Assembly: GCA_947629655.1 (NCBI GenBank)
Contig: CANREL010000006.1
Location: 1-64,000, forward strand
Reading direction: 5' to 3'
DNA length: 64,000 nucleotides
Source of the DNA: an uncultured Bacilli bacterium
GTDB taxonomy: Bacteria > Bacillota_I > Bacilli_A > RF39 > UBA660
The notes under the pieces were generated by a model. That model did no database searches and was not told the DNA's origin. It saw only the letters and a list, made by a program, of their open reading frames with translations. Of the stretch, positions 38,587 through 49,886 are shown piece after piece. How positions within the stretch are numbered: the stretch's first letter is position 1; each line of letters opens with the position of its first letter. A program made the position numbers and the translations under genes.

Positions 38587-39972
38587 AATCATTAATATTA
38601 TTAAGAATACTATTAATAATACAACTAGTAATTGCAATAACAATTTCCAAATTGCTTTTAACCATTTAAAGTAAGATACATTTAAATAAGATAGAGAAGC
38701 AACTAAAATAACACTAGTTGGTACAAATAACATTGTCAAACCATAAGTTCCTTGCCAAACAAGTGCAATTACATTATATATGCTTGAATCAGTGAATACA
38801 GAAGTCATATAAGGTAATACACTAGTAGCAGAATAGTACATTTCAACATTGAATAAATGAGCGATGATTCCGGCAAATGAAGCAGTTACAACATTGAAAG
38901 AATCAGTTAACTCAACTATTGGCTTTATAATTGTCAAAGTTAATGGATGATATGCAGATATAAATACAATTAGATATACAATTGTAGCAACGAATGCTGG
39001 TCTTAAGAATCTTTTAGCACCAGAACCGAAACCTTTAACCATATCATCAAATTTAACTTTGCATAGTAGTGCAATAAATCCAGCAGCTACAACAACTAAA
39101 GTGATTAGATCAGTAACTTGCCAATTTCCAAATGTAGCAACTTGTCCTAATAACTTTTCAAATAATGGGAAACCACCAATTTTGAAACTTTGAATAGATT
39201 CTAATGCTTTATCAAATATATCTACAGAGAAAACACCTGTCCAAGAAATAAATGATAAAATCATGATGATTAACACTAGATCAAAGACTAAAGCTATTGG
39301 CCAAGATTTACTCTTAGCATTTATAGATTCAGGATAAAGGAATCCCTTTCTTGGAGTACTAATTCTATGTTTTTTAGCATATAACAAAGTATTTACTACT
39401 AGAATTATGATTCCTATTACTAAGATTATTATTTTAGTAATGATTTCACTAGATGCAGGTAATGATAATGTTTCACTGATAATACCCATTTCAGAAGCTG
39501 AATAAGTAGTACCAAGTAGACCAACACATACACTACCAACAGTAGTAAGTAATGCTGTTACCTTACTATATCCCATTAAAAGAATTGCCGTGATAACAAA
39601 TGGGAATAAGAAAAATAATCCTAAAGATAATCCAGAAACAGAAGTAACGACTGCGAATACAATCATCACAAGTGTTAAGAATATCCATTCATTACCCTTA
39701 TACTTTTTAACAATCTTGTCTAATAAGTTTCTATATCCACTAGTTTGATATAAAACACCATAGAAACCACCAACTGCTAAAATATACAATGGTACATATC
39801 CAAAATAAGATAAAAGCGCTGTTAAATAACTGAATAGATCAAATATTCCAATTTGCATTCTACCATTATCAATAACTCCTTGACTGTAATAAGTAGATGG
39901 AAGAATCCAAGTTAAAACAACAGCAATCAATATTGTAATGCACACTACTTTAAAAATATTATGTTTCTTCAT
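38584..39972 (-). CDS. YfcC/DcuC-type membrane carrier
   Basis: A 462-residue transporter with about twelve hydrophobic helices. The N-terminus has WILPSTYY; the helical pattern with duplicated halves and the motif LYILAVGGFYGVLYQTSGY place it in the YfcC / C4-dicarboxylate anaerobic carrier group (ion transporter superfamily, PF03606). Related carriers move amino acids, dicarboxylates or peptides; the substrate is not predictable. It is monocistronic with a terminator directly after the stop. Confidence 0.8.
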   Translation of the reverse strand: MKKHNIFKVVCITILIAVVLTWILPSTYYSQGVIDNGRMQIGIFDLFSYLTALLSYFGYVPLYILAVGGFYGVLYQTSGYRNLLDKIVKKYKGNEWIFLTLVMIVFAVVTSVSGLSLGLFFLFPFVITAILLMGYSKVTALLTTVGSVCVGLLGTTYSASEMGIISETLSLPASSEIITKIIILVIGIIILVVNTLLYAKKHRISTPRKGFLYPESINAKSKSWPIALVFDLVLIIMILSFISWTGVFSVDIFDKALESIQSFKIGGFPLFEKLLGQVATFGNWQVTDLITLVVVAAGFIALLCKVKFDDMVKGFGSGAKRFLRPAFVATIVYLIVFISAYHPLTLTIIKPIVELTDSFNVVTASFAGIIAHLFNVEMYYSATSVLPYMTSVFTDSSIYNVIALVWQGTYGLTMLFVPTSVILVASLSYLNVSYFKWLKAIWKLLLQLLVVLLIVFLIILMI

Positions 39973-40051
39973 TTCTATACCCTCCCATCTAAATTATACA
40001 CAAGATTTTGGGCTAAGTATATATTTTTTAATGAATTTTTGGTGAAAATAA

Positions 40052-42275
<2,224 letters not shown>

Positions 42276-42277
42276 AA

Positions 42278-43258
42278 TTAATCCTCCAAAAATTCTTTCT
42301 TATACTCTTCCAATATCAAAATTATATCATTTATAGAAGAAGTAAGATATACTCTATTCTTAATTTCATTAGAATTTTTTAATCCCTTTAAATACCAAGC
42401 TATATGATTTCTAATTTCTAAACAGACCAATTTTTCAACTTTAATTTCACTTAAATACTGAATATGTTTCAAACACATATCTATTCTTTCGATTGGCGTT
42501 GGTTTAGGAATAATTTCACCAGTTTCTAAGTATTTAGATATTTCTTTGAAAATCCATGGATTACCCAAACTAGCTCTTCCTATCATGATGGCATCAACTG
42601 AAGTTTCATCAAGCATCTTTTTAGCTGTAAAAATATCTACTACATCACCATTACCAATTACGGGAATTGAAACACTTTCTTTAACCTTTTTAATGATGTC
42701 CCAATCAGCTTTTCCACTATATCCCTGACTTCTCGTACGCCCATGAACACATATGGCACTAGCACCTGCTTCTTCACAAATCTTTGCTACTTCAACAGCA
42801 TTAATACTATTACTATCCCAACCACTTCTAATTTTGACAGTTACGGGTATGGGAACAGCTCCGACAACAGCTTCGACGATTTCTTTTATTTTATCTGGAT
42901 TTTTCAAAAGTGCTGAACCAGCTTGAGCACGAATTGCTACTTTGGGAACAGGACATCCCATATTTATATCAATGATATCTGGCTTCATATTTTCATATAC
43001 ATATTTGGCAGCGGCCACAAAACTCTCTTTATCACTACCAAATATCTGTTGCGCAATAGGTCTTTCTTCCTCTGTCATTTTAAGCATTTCCAACGTTTTA
43101 CCATTTTTATAAAAAATAGCTTTGTCACTAACCATTTCCGCATAGATAAGACCACATCCCATTTCCTTAACTATTCTTCGAAAACTAGAATTGCCAACTC
43201 CAGCCATTGGTGCAAGAACTAATCTATTAGCTATTTCAACATTTCCTATTTTCCACAT
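42278..43258 (-). CDS. dusB: tRNA-dihydrouridine synthase B
   Basis: DusB reduces uridine to dihydrouridine in the tRNA D-loop using FMN. Start at 43258 with GGGTGA upstream gives 326 residues. The TIM barrel motifs are LAPMAGVGNSSFR near 18-30, the catalytic cysteine in DINMGCPVPKV near 95-105, VKIRSGWD near 140, CVHGRTRSQGYSG near 168-180 and IGNGDV near 200. The C-terminal helical domain contains HIAWYLKGL, which contacts tRNA. Confidence 0.97.
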   Translation of the reverse strand: MWKIGNVEIANRLVLAPMAGVGNSSFRRIVKEMGCGLIYAEMVSDKAIFYKNGKTLEMLKMTEEERPIAQQIFGSDKESFVAAAKYVYENMKPDIIDINMGCPVPKVAIRAQAGSALLKNPDKIKEIVEAVVGAVPIPVTVKIRSGWDSNSINAVEVAKICEEAGASAICVHGRTRSQGYSGKADWDIIKKVKESVSIPVIGNGDVVDIFTAKKMLDETSVDAIMIGRASLGNPWIFKEISKYLETGEIIPKPTPIERIDMCLKHIQYLSEIKVEKLVCLEIRNHIAWYLKGLKNSNEIKNRVYLTSSINDIILILEEYKKEFLED

Positions 43259-43283
43259 AGAAATCACCCAAGTAATATTATAA

Positions 43284-43317
43284 AATAAAAAAATAAATAA
43301 TTCACTAATGAATTATC
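43284..43317 (-). terminator. terminator of the zinc-ribbon protein gene
   Basis: TAATTCA and TGAATTA pair with a 4-base loop and are followed by TTTATTTTTTTATTTT on the minus strand. Confidence 0.75.
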
Positions 43318-43325
43318 TATTTTAT

Positions 43326-43778
43326 CTAACCATCTATTCCACGACAACTCGCAACACATGCATATATCACTAATATAAAGGAAATAAAACAAAAAATGAA
43401 TAATCCTACCATGATATTAAAAACAAGCGATACTGATTTATTTTTAGGAAATTTAACTTTACTAACAATAACTGTTATGACTGATAAAGGCGAAGCAATA
43501 GATGCTGCCAACTGTAATAGAAAAGTAAGAGAAGGTGTAATAATATTGAAAAGATTCTTTAACGATTCATTATGTAATGATTTATTAATTGAATCAATAG
43601 AAAGTGACATAGGTGTAGCAACACAACCAATAATGAATAAAATTAGCGCTAATTTTAAATACTTACGAGCCTCGTCTTCTTCATTATAAACCTGAATTTC
43701 CTTTCCACTTTCTTTTTCGCACTCATCACACAAAATTTTACCATCTTCAATTTTTTTACCACATTTATTACAATACAT
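43326..43778 (-). CDS. zinc-ribbon membrane protein, function unknown
   Basis: A 150-residue protein: an N-terminal zinc ribbon (CNKCGKKI...CDEC, residues about 3-21), a charged linker, then three hydrophobic helices. Start at 43778 from AGGTGAT. This layout is common for small bacterial membrane proteins of unknown role. Its start overlaps or abuts the end of the upstream Lgt paralogue, so the two are translated together. Confidence 0.75.
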   Translation of the reverse strand: MYCNKCGKKIEDGKILCDECEKESGKEIQVYNEEDEARKYLKLALILFIIGCVATPMSLSIDSINKSLHNESLKNLFNIITPSLTFLLQLAASIASPLSVITVIVSKVKFPKNKSVSLVFNIMVGLFIFCFISFILVIYACVASCRGIDG

Positions 43779-43783
43779 AAATA

Positions 43784-44500
43784 TCACCTACTAACTTTTT
43801 TCTTGTTATAAAACCACATATATATACCAATTAACATAAAAGAAATACATAATATTTGATTGGAAGAAAAGATTGAATTGACATGTTCCATTCTAAAATA
43901 GTAAAGAATAAATTTAGAAAGAGAACATGAAAAAAAGATAAATCCTATATTTCGCAAATTATATCCATATTTCTTATATCGATATAAAACACATATAAAT
44001 ATTATCAAAAACACTATTGATTCAACTAATTGAACAGGAAATAGATGCATGCCATTAATACTTTCAGAAGCATAGTTATAAACTATATTTCCAAAGCCAT
44101 GATACTCTATTCCTTGACAGCATCCAGTAAAAAAACATCCCATTTTTCCCAAAGAATAAATGAGTGAAACAGACGGCATCGTTATACAAATCAAGTCTTT
44201 AATAGGGAATTTAAAAAGTCGTGAAAATAAAAATGACATCAAAATAGCTCCCAAAAGGCCTCCAAATGCAGATACTCCAACTTTAAATAAATTGAACTTA
44301 CCATTGTATAAATCATATTCTTGAAAAAATGCCAATATCTTTGCTCCATAAATAATACCAATATTTTCAAATATTAACAACGATGTGACGATATAATTTG
44401 GATAATTATACTTCTTAGCTAACAAGATTACTATGAAAATATTTAATATTAAACCACTCAATAAACAAATCCCATATAAAGGAATTTCCGTATTAAACAT
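43784..44500 (-). CDS. Lgt-family paralogue, divergent
   Basis: A 238-residue membrane protein with about seven helices. The segment GKMGCFFTGCCQGIEYHG matches the GRIGCFLAGCCYG motif seen in a branch of Lgt-like proteins, but the essential GGMAIHG His motif of true Lgt is replaced by VSAFGGLLGAIL. It is therefore probably not the housekeeping lipoprotein transferase (that is at 16884-17687). It may modify another lipid or acceptor; nothing more can be said from sequence. It shares a transcript with the zinc-ribbon gene. Confidence 0.75.
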   Translation of the reverse strand: MFNTEIPLYGICLLSGLILNIFIVILLAKKYNYPNYIVTSLLIFENIGIIYGAKILAFFQEYDLYNGKFNLFKVGVSAFGGLLGAILMSFLFSRLFKFPIKDLICITMPSVSLIYSLGKMGCFFTGCCQGIEYHGFGNIVYNYASESINGMHLFPVQLVESIVFLIIFICVLYRYKKYGYNLRNIGFIFFSCSLSKFILYYFRMEHVNSIFSSNQILCISFMLIGIYMWFYNKKKVSR

Positions 44501-44537
44501 CTAATCACCTATCATGAATATAATATCACACTATTGA

Positions 44538-44562
44538 CAAAAAAAGAAAGAGATTACTCTCC
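44538..44562 (-). terminator. possible ftsH terminator
   Basis: A short stem GGAGAG/CTCTTT with TAAT loop, then seven T residues on the minus strand, overlapping the ftsH 3' end. The stem is weak. Confidence 0.45.
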
Positions 44563-46542
44563 TTCCTCATCTTGTTCTTTATCTAAATTATCTAAAACAT
44601 CAACAAGTTCATCCTTAGTCATTTTGGCATAACCTTTAACACCAGCTGCCTTTGCTCTAGATTTTAACTCAGTTATGTTAAAGTCACTCAAAGATTCAAT
44701 TTCAGGCATATGTCCATGTTCAACTAAGTATTCAATTTGCTCTTTAGTAAGAGTTTCATACTCTAATAGTGCTTCTGCTATCAATTTGACTAAATCTTTT
44801 TCTTTACTTAAAATCTCTTTAGCTTTCTTATAGCATTCATCCATTATCTTACGCATCTCTAAATCAATTTCATGAGCTATTTCATTAGAGAAGTTACGAC
44901 TCTTATTATAATCTCTTCCTAAGAATACGCCACCTTCTTGTTGTTCCAATTGAACAGGTCCTAAATCACTCATACCATATTCTGTAACCATAGCTCTTGC
45001 AATTTTAGTAGCCTTTTCAAAATCGTTATGAGCTCCTGTTGTAATTTCACCAAAATTTAATTCTTCAGATACACGACCACCAAGTAATCCTGTAATTTGT
45101 TCAAGTAATTCCTTTTTAGTAGAAGTATATCTTTCTTCTTTAGGTACCATCATTGCATATCCACCAGCATAACTTCTTGGAATAATAGTAACTTTTTGAA
45201 CATCGTTAGCATCATCTAACTTAAGACCAAGTACGACGTGTCCTGCTTCATGATATGCGACAACTTTCTTTTCTTGTTCAGTATATTTTTTACTCTTCTT
45301 AGCAGGTCCCATTAGAACTCTATCAGTAGCTTCATCAATTTCACTCATCGTAATGCTTTCTTTATTTCTTCTTACCGCTAAAAGAGCAGCTTCATTTAAT
45401 AAGTTTTCCAAATCAGCACCACTAAATCCAGGTGTTCTCTTAGCTAAGTTCTTCAATGTCACACCGTCACCTAAAACTTTATTTCTAGCATGTACTGCTA
45501 AAATCTCTTCACGAGCTTTGATATCAGGCAAATTAACTGTAACTTGTCTATCAAAACGACCAGGTCGCAACAATGCTGGATCAAGAACATCAGCACGGTT
45601 TGTAGCAGCAATAATAATTATTCCTTCATTTGCACCAAAACCATCCATTTCAGTTAACAATTGGTTAAGTGTTTGTTCACGTTCATCATGTCCGCCACCT
45701 AATCCAGTTCCTCTTTGACGACCAACAGCATCTATTTCATCAATAAATATTAAACATGGAGCATTTTGTTTAGCTTGTTTGAACATATCTCTTACACGAC
45801 TAGCACCAATACCAACAAACAACTCTACAAAATCAGAACCACTTATGTAATAGAAAGGAACATTTGCTTCTCCAGCTACCGCTTTAGCAAGTAAAGTTTT
45901 ACCTGTACCTGGAGGTCCAACTAACAATACTCCTTTAGGAATTCTAGCTCCCATTTGTTGAAATCTCTTTGGATTTTTTAAGAAATCTATAAGTTCACTA
46001 ACTTCTTCTTTCTCTTCTTTTAATCCCGCTACATCTTTGAATGTTACACCACTTTCACCATTACTAAGTCTTGCTTTACTTCTTCCAAAATCCATTGATT
46101 TAGAATTAGTACTAACTTGTTTTGAAAAGAACCATAAAGCAACTCCTATTAGTAAGGCAAAAGGTAACACATCTACTAAAATTAATAATAGCGTACTAGA
46201 TTCAGGATCACTATTAGCTGTCAACTTAAATCCTAACTTTCCTTCTTCATCAGTTTTAATAATTTCTTTCATAACTTCATCTGACAAAGGAACGTTTAAA
46301 CTAAATATTTCTCCTTCTTTATATCCTTTTAATTTACCCTCTAAAGCATATACAACTGATCTCTCTCGAGGTGTAACTTCTAATTCTGTAATATTACCAG
46401 AATTTAATTCTTTAACGAATTCATCATAAGTCATCTTATTAACTTTTTGATTCATCATACTAAATATTAAATAAACACCAATGACAAATATTATCAAAAA
46501 CACATAAGGCATAAACCCGCGTTTGATACTCTTTTTATTCAT
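44554..46542 (-). CDS. ftsH: ATP-dependent zinc metalloprotease FtsH with Rho_N/SAP-like tail
   Basis: FtsH degrades membrane and short-lived cytosolic proteins. Two N-terminal transmembrane helices (about 12-28 and 118-138) flank an external domain; the AAA+ domain has Walker A GPPGTGKT near 210 and Walker [10 protein letters not shown] near 265, and the protease zinc motif HEAGH lies near 430. The last 45 residues are unusual: [20 protein letters not shown] followed by [11 protein letters not shown] is a helix-extended-helix of the Rho_N/SAP type, which binds nucleic acid in other proteins, followed by an acidic end. The place after tilS is standard in Bacillota. Confidence 0.97.
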   Translation of the reverse strand: MNKKSIKRGFMPYVFLIIFVIGVYLIFSMMNQKVNKMTYDEFVKELNSGNITELEVTPRERSVVYALEGKLKGYKEGEIFSLNVPLSDEVMKEIIKTDEEGKLGFKLTANSDPESSTLLLILVDVLPFALLIGVALWFFSKQVSTNSKSMDFGRSKARLSNGESGVTFKDVAGLKEEKEEVSELIDFLKNPKRFQQMGARIPKGVLLVGPPGTGKTLLAKAVAGEANVPFYYISGSDFVELFVGIGASRVRDMFKQAKQNAPCLIFIDEIDAVGRQRGTGLGGGHDEREQTLNQLLTEMDGFGANEGIIIIAATNRADVLDPALLRPGRFDRQVTVNLPDIKAREEILAVHARNKVLGDGVTLKNLAKRTPGFSGADLENLLNEAALLAVRRNKESITMSEIDEATDRVLMGPAKKSKKYTEQEKKVVAYHEAGHVVLGLKLDDANDVQKVTIIPRSYAGGYAMMVPKEERYTSTKKELLEQITGLLGGRVSEELNFGEITTGAHNDFEKATKIARAMVTEYGMSDLGPVQLEQQEGGVFLGRDYNKSRNFSNEIAHEIDLEMRKIMDECYKKAKEILSKEKDLVKLIAEALLEYETLTKEQIEYLVEHGHMPEIESLSDFNITELKSRAKAAGVKGYAKMTKDELVDVLDNLDKEQDEEGE

Positions 46543-46557
46543 ATAAAATCCTCCTTG

Positions 46558-47883
46558 TTAATCATATCTTAGTATTATATCATAAGATTCATTTTTTTGT
46601 TTAGTAAATTTAGATTTTTTTATACCTGGAATCCAAATAATTTTATCACAAGAATCAACGACAATTGGCCAAGTATCTCTCTCTGATAGAGGAATTTTAG
46701 CGTCAATGAAAATATCTTTAATACGACGACTACCATTAACTCTTTTAAGTTTCATTCTATCCCCATATTTTCTCGTTCTCACATAAAGGGGATAAACGAT
46801 ATCACTATTGGCAATACGACATATATTATTATCATTTGTCAAAGCATCATCAACCTTTTCAATTGAATGCCCATTAGGTAAATTGACATAATCTAACAAC
46901 TCGATTTCATAATTGACTGATTCTTTAACACTATCAGATATAGTAATTATATCATAAGTCTTAACTGCTTTAATATTATGTGGTAAATAAATATAAGCAT
47001 TTGCTTTTTTACTTTTGATAAGCATCTTCATTAGTTTGACATGATTGTCATTAATAATCATTAAATCATCTTTATAAATATCTTCAAGAATTGAATAAAT
47101 GATCTTTTTTTGAATTAGTGGATCTAGTTCTAAATATTTAGATATCTCTATTTTCTTATCATTATAAACTTTAGAAATACTTCTCTTTATCTCTTTATTA
47201 ATGTATTCATCATACTCTTGTAAAGTCTTACTAAACTTAATAAATTTTTCATGAACTTTAGGATCCTCTTTTTTCAAAAATGGAAGTACGACATGGCGAT
47301 ATCTATTCCTTGTATGTTTGTCTTTTAAATTAGTCTTATCAATCGCATAAGGAATATTATTCTTATCATCATACATGACGATATCATCCTTAGTTACCCC
47401 TAACAATGGTCTAACTATTTTATAATTGTTCATATCGACTATTTGACTAAAACCACTATATCCTTTCAAAGTTGATCCTCGCACAATTCTCATGATGATA
47501 GTTTCAATCAAATCATCACCATGATGCGCAGTGAATAAATAATTGGCATTATATTTTCTAACTAAATCTTCAAAAAAGTTATAACGAATATTTCTTGCTT
47601 CATTTTCAAAATTATCATCGCCATATTGTTCAATGATCATCGATTCAAAAACGACATTTTTTCCACTACAAAAAGCCTCTAAGTCTTCTTTTTCCTTAGC
47701 GCTTTCTCTTCTAACATTATGATTTACATGTGCCACAATAATAGATATGTCTATCTTCTTTTTAATTTTTAATAAAATGTCTAATAATGCCATTGAATCA
47801 GGTCCATATGAATTACCTAATACAATGACATCACCATCTTTTAAACATAATTCTCTTTCCAAAAAATCGAATACTTTCTGCAT
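46558..47883 (-). CDS. tilS: tRNA(Ile)-lysidine synthase TilS
   Basis: TilS converts the anticodon C34 of tRNA-Ile2 to lysidine so it reads AUA. About 441 residues from the ATG at 47883 (upstream in-frame ATGs exist; GGTGATG is the best ribosome site). The N-terminal ATP-pyrophosphatase domain is present, but the PP-loop that normally reads SGGxDS is SYGPDS here (near 26-31), with tyrosine for the first glycine. The later HNVRRES and HHGDDLIETIIMRI motifs and the C-terminal domain with GDRMK are normal. It lies between divIC and ftsH as in other Bacilli. Confidence 0.94.
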   Translation of the reverse strand: MQKVFDFLERELCLKDGDVIVLGNSYGPDSMALLDILLKIKKKIDISIIVAHVNHNVRRESAKEKEDLEAFCSGKNVVFESMIIEQYGDDNFENEARNIRYNFFEDLVRKYNANYLFTAHHGDDLIETIIMRIVRGSTLKGYSGFSQIVDMNNYKIVRPLLGVTKDDIVMYDDKNNIPYAIDKTNLKDKHTRNRYRHVVLPFLKKEDPKVHEKFIKFSKTLQEYDEYINKEIKRSISKVYNDKKIEISKYLELDPLIQKKIIYSILEDIYKDDLMIINDNHVKLMKMLIKSKKANAYIYLPHNIKAVKTYDIITISDSVKESVNYEIELLDYVNLPNGHSIEKVDDALTNDNNICRIANSDIVYPLYVRTRKYGDRMKLKRVNGSRRIKDIFIDAKIPLSERDTWPIVVDSCDKIIWIPGIKKSKFTKQKNESYDIILRYD

Positions 47884-47894
47884 TTTCATCACCA

Positions 47895-48221
47895 TTATTT
47901 TTGAGAATCAGATTGTGGTATCCTTATAATGTATTCTCCATCCCCAGAATAAAAATATTTCTCTTTTAAATATCGTGATACATATTCTGGATCTTGTAAC
48001 TTTTCTACATCTATTGATAAAGATTCTCCATTTTCTTTCAATTCAACCAATTTTGCTTCCAATTCTTCTTTTTCTCTATATTTTTCATATATATTAATCC
48101 AAACTTTACTAAGTGAGCCCAAAACAGCAGCTATAATAACAATCGAAATTACACCAAAGGAAAAGAACAAAAATTTAAAAGTAAATTTTCGCGGTTTTCT
48201 TTTTACTACTTTTACTGCCAT
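47895..48221 (-). CDS. divIC: cell division protein DivIC (septum formation initiator)
   Basis: A 108-residue bitopic protein: basic cytoplasmic N-terminus, one transmembrane helix (about 20-42) and an external coiled coil with the DivIC/FtsB C-terminal pattern DPEYVSRYLKEKYFYSGDGE. DivIC works with FtsL and DivIB at the septum. Start at 48221 from GGGTGAT. Its position directly before tilS matches B. subtilis. Confidence 0.9.
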   Translation of the reverse strand: MAVKVVKRKPRKFTFKFLFFSFGVISIVIIAAVLGSLSKVWINIYEKYREKEELEAKLVELKENGESLSIDVEKLQDPEYVSRYLKEKYFYSGDGEYIIRIPQSDSQK

Positions 48222-48343
48222 ATTATCACCCACTTTTTCACTATAATTATAACACTATTAACATGTCTTCTTAATGAAAAGTGTAAATATTTACAAGTCT
48301 TTACACAAATTTTATGTAAATTAAATTTGAAATGTCGAAACAG

Positions 48344-48370
48344 ATAAAAAAAAGATACAAATTGTATCTA
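48344..48370 (-). terminator. rpsR terminator
   Basis: AGATACAA and TTGTATCT pair almost without loop and are followed by eight T residues on the minus strand, overlapping the rpsR stop. Confidence 0.8.
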
Positions 48371-48583
48371 TTTTGTATATGGTAATAAAGCAATAGCTCT
48401 TGCTCTTTTTACTTGTTTAGCTATATGTCTTTGATGCTCAGCACAAGCACCAGTAATTCTTCTTGGTAATATTTTACCTCTTTCATTGACATATCTCTTT
48501 AGAGTATCAACATCTTTATAATCTATATTCTTACCAGTACACATATAACAAACTTTTTTCTTTTTTCTAAAAAATTCTGCCAT
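48368..48583 (-). CDS. rpsR: 30S ribosomal protein S18
   Basis: S18 binds S6 on the platform of the 30S subunit. The 71 residues begin [15 protein letters not shown] and contain [18 protein letters not shown], the family core. It is last in the rpsF-ssb-rpsR operon and is followed by a terminator. Confidence 0.98.
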   Translation of the reverse strand: MAEFFRKKKKVCYMCTGKNIDYKDVDTLKRYVNERGKILPRRITGACAEHQRHIAKQVKRARAIALLPYTK

Positions 48584-48600
48584 AATTAATCCTCCTTATC

Positions 48601-49068
48601 TTAAAATGGTAACTCATCATCATTAATTTCAATACTAGCACCAAAATCTGCAAAAGGATCATTTTTAACATCAGTTGTTGGCATTTGACTAGAGAAATCA
48701 CTTGGAGCAACATCATTAAATCCACCGAAATTGTCATTGCTACTACTATTACTATTCTTAGTATCTAAGAATTGAACATTATCAGCAACTACTTCCGTAA
48801 CATAACGTTTTTGTCCATCTTTCTCATAATTTCTTGTTTGAATTCTTCCGTCGATAGCTACCTGACTACCTTTTTTAATATAATTTTTTATATTTTCAGC
48901 TTGTTTTCTCCAAACAATAATATTGATAAAGTCAGCTTCCCTTTCACCAGATTGGTTAGTAAAATTACGATTTACAGCAATACTAAATGTAGCAACAGCA
49001 ACATTAGAATCTGTATATCTAAGTTCAGGATCACGAGTTAATCTTCCTATTAAAAATACTTTATTCAT
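48601..49068 (-). CDS. ssb: single-stranded DNA-binding protein
   Basis: SSB protects single-stranded DNA and recruits replication and repair proteins. The OB-fold occupies residues 1-105 ([19 protein letters not shown] at the start, [14 protein letters not shown] near 47-60). A disordered Asn/Ser-rich linker follows, ending in the partner-binding acidic tip DDELPF. Total 155 residues. It lies between rpsF and rpsR as in most Bacillota. Confidence 0.98.
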   Translation of the reverse strand: MNKVFLIGRLTRDPELRYTDSNVAVATFSIAVNRNFTNQSGEREADFINIIVWRKQAENIKNYIKKGSQVAIDGRIQTRNYEKDGQKRYVTEVVADNVQFLDTKNSNSSSNDNFGGFNDVAPSDFSSQMPTTDVKNDPFADFGASIEINDDELPF

Positions 49069-49085
49069 ATAGTATTCCTCTTTTC

Positions 49086-49376
49086 TTAATCTTCAACTTT
49101 TACAACTAAATGACGAATAATATCTTCATTAATCAATGCTACACGATCAAACTCTTTAACAGCTTCATCGTTTTCTGTTTCAGCAACTATTAAGAAATAA
49201 TATCCATTTTTATAGTTTTTAATAGTATATGCTAATTCTCTTTGACCCATTTCCTTGTAATCAACTACTTTAGCACCTTTTTCTGTAACTAAAGTCTTCA
49301 TAGATTCACCAACTTTTTTAATATTAGCTTCCTCTAAATCAGGTCTAACGATAAACATCATTTCATATTTTAACAT
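49086..49376 (-). CDS. rpsF: 30S ribosomal protein S6
   Basis: S6 pairs with S18 on the 30S platform. The 96 residues begin [16 protein letters not shown] and contain the family pattern [20 protein letters not shown]. It is first in the rpsF-ssb-rpsR operon; the leader just upstream may be a site for the S6:S18 complex. Confidence 0.98.
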   Translation of the reverse strand: MLKYEMMFIVRPDLEEANIKKVGESMKTLVTEKGAKVVDYKEMGQRELAYTIKNYKNGYYFLIVAETENDEAVKEFDRVALINEDIIRHLVVKVED

Positions 49377-49389
49377 TATCTACACCTCC

Positions 49390-49442
49390 CTTTGGACTTA
49401 TGGCCTATCTCTAGGCAAGGAGTACCTAAATACTCGCTAGTA
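49390..49442 (-). promoter_or_regulatory. structured leader of rpsF
   Basis: On the minus strand the leader has two adjacent hairpins, GAGTA/TACTC and CTTGCCTA/TAGGC.AAG, right before the ribosome site. S6:S18-binding leaders occur at this place in many bacteria, but I do not see their conserved bulged motif clearly, so the family assignment is open. Confidence 0.45.
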
Positions 49443-49470
49443 GTATAACAAATTATATTATTTTTGTCCA
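49442..49470 (-). promoter_or_regulatory. promoter of rpsF-ssb-rpsR
   Basis: On the minus strand, -35 TGGACA (49465-49470) and -10 TATACT (49442-49447) have 17-base spacing. Confidence 0.65.
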
Positions 49471-49524
49471 CACCTTTTTACTTTTATAAAGTTTTATAAA
49501 AATATTTATTGATTATTAATTTTT

Positions 49525-49563
49525 TTATATAAAAACAGCTAATGCAAATCATTAACTGCTTTT
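49525..49563 (-). terminator. terminator of the unknown gene pair
   Basis: AGCAGTTAATG and CATTAGCTG(TT) pair with a 5-base loop, followed by TTTTTAT on the minus strand, just after the stop of the gene at 49568-49876. Confidence 0.8.
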
Positions 49564-49567
49564 AGTA

Positions 49568-49876
49568 TTAATCTTCATAATTTGGTAATACAACTTTATC
49601 TAAATACATACCTAATAATTCTTTAAAATTTAATAAATCTTCATAAAATCCTGTTAAATAATCTGACTCACTAGATTCACCATCGAATAAATTATTAAAA
49701 TCCTCCAAATTAGATATATTTACACCAGCAATAGTATCACTAATAAGTTTTTGAATAACTATTATCATTTCGGCTACTTCTCTGCCTAATTCTTTTCTTT
49801 TTTCACTAATAGACAAACTATCATACTTTTCTATTAAATTTTCAACTGTTACACTATCATTAACATTTTCATTCAT
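49568..49876 (-). CDS. unknown helical protein
   Basis: A small acidic, mostly helical protein without signal peptide or membrane helix; I do not recognise it. From the ATG at 49876 it has 102 residues (MNENVNDSVTVEN). Longer in-frame starts at 49900 and 49924 lie inside the upstream gene; no start has an ideal ribosome site, so the N-terminus is uncertain. It immediately follows the gene at 49887-50729 and is very likely part of the same unit, ending at a clear terminator. Confidence 0.6.
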   Translation of the reverse strand: MNENVNDSVTVENLIEKYDSLSISEKRKELGREVAEMIIVIQKLISDTIAGVNISNLEDFNNLFDGESSESDYLTGFYEDLLNFKELLGMYLDKVVLPNYED

Positions 49877-49886
49877 AATTAAGCTT

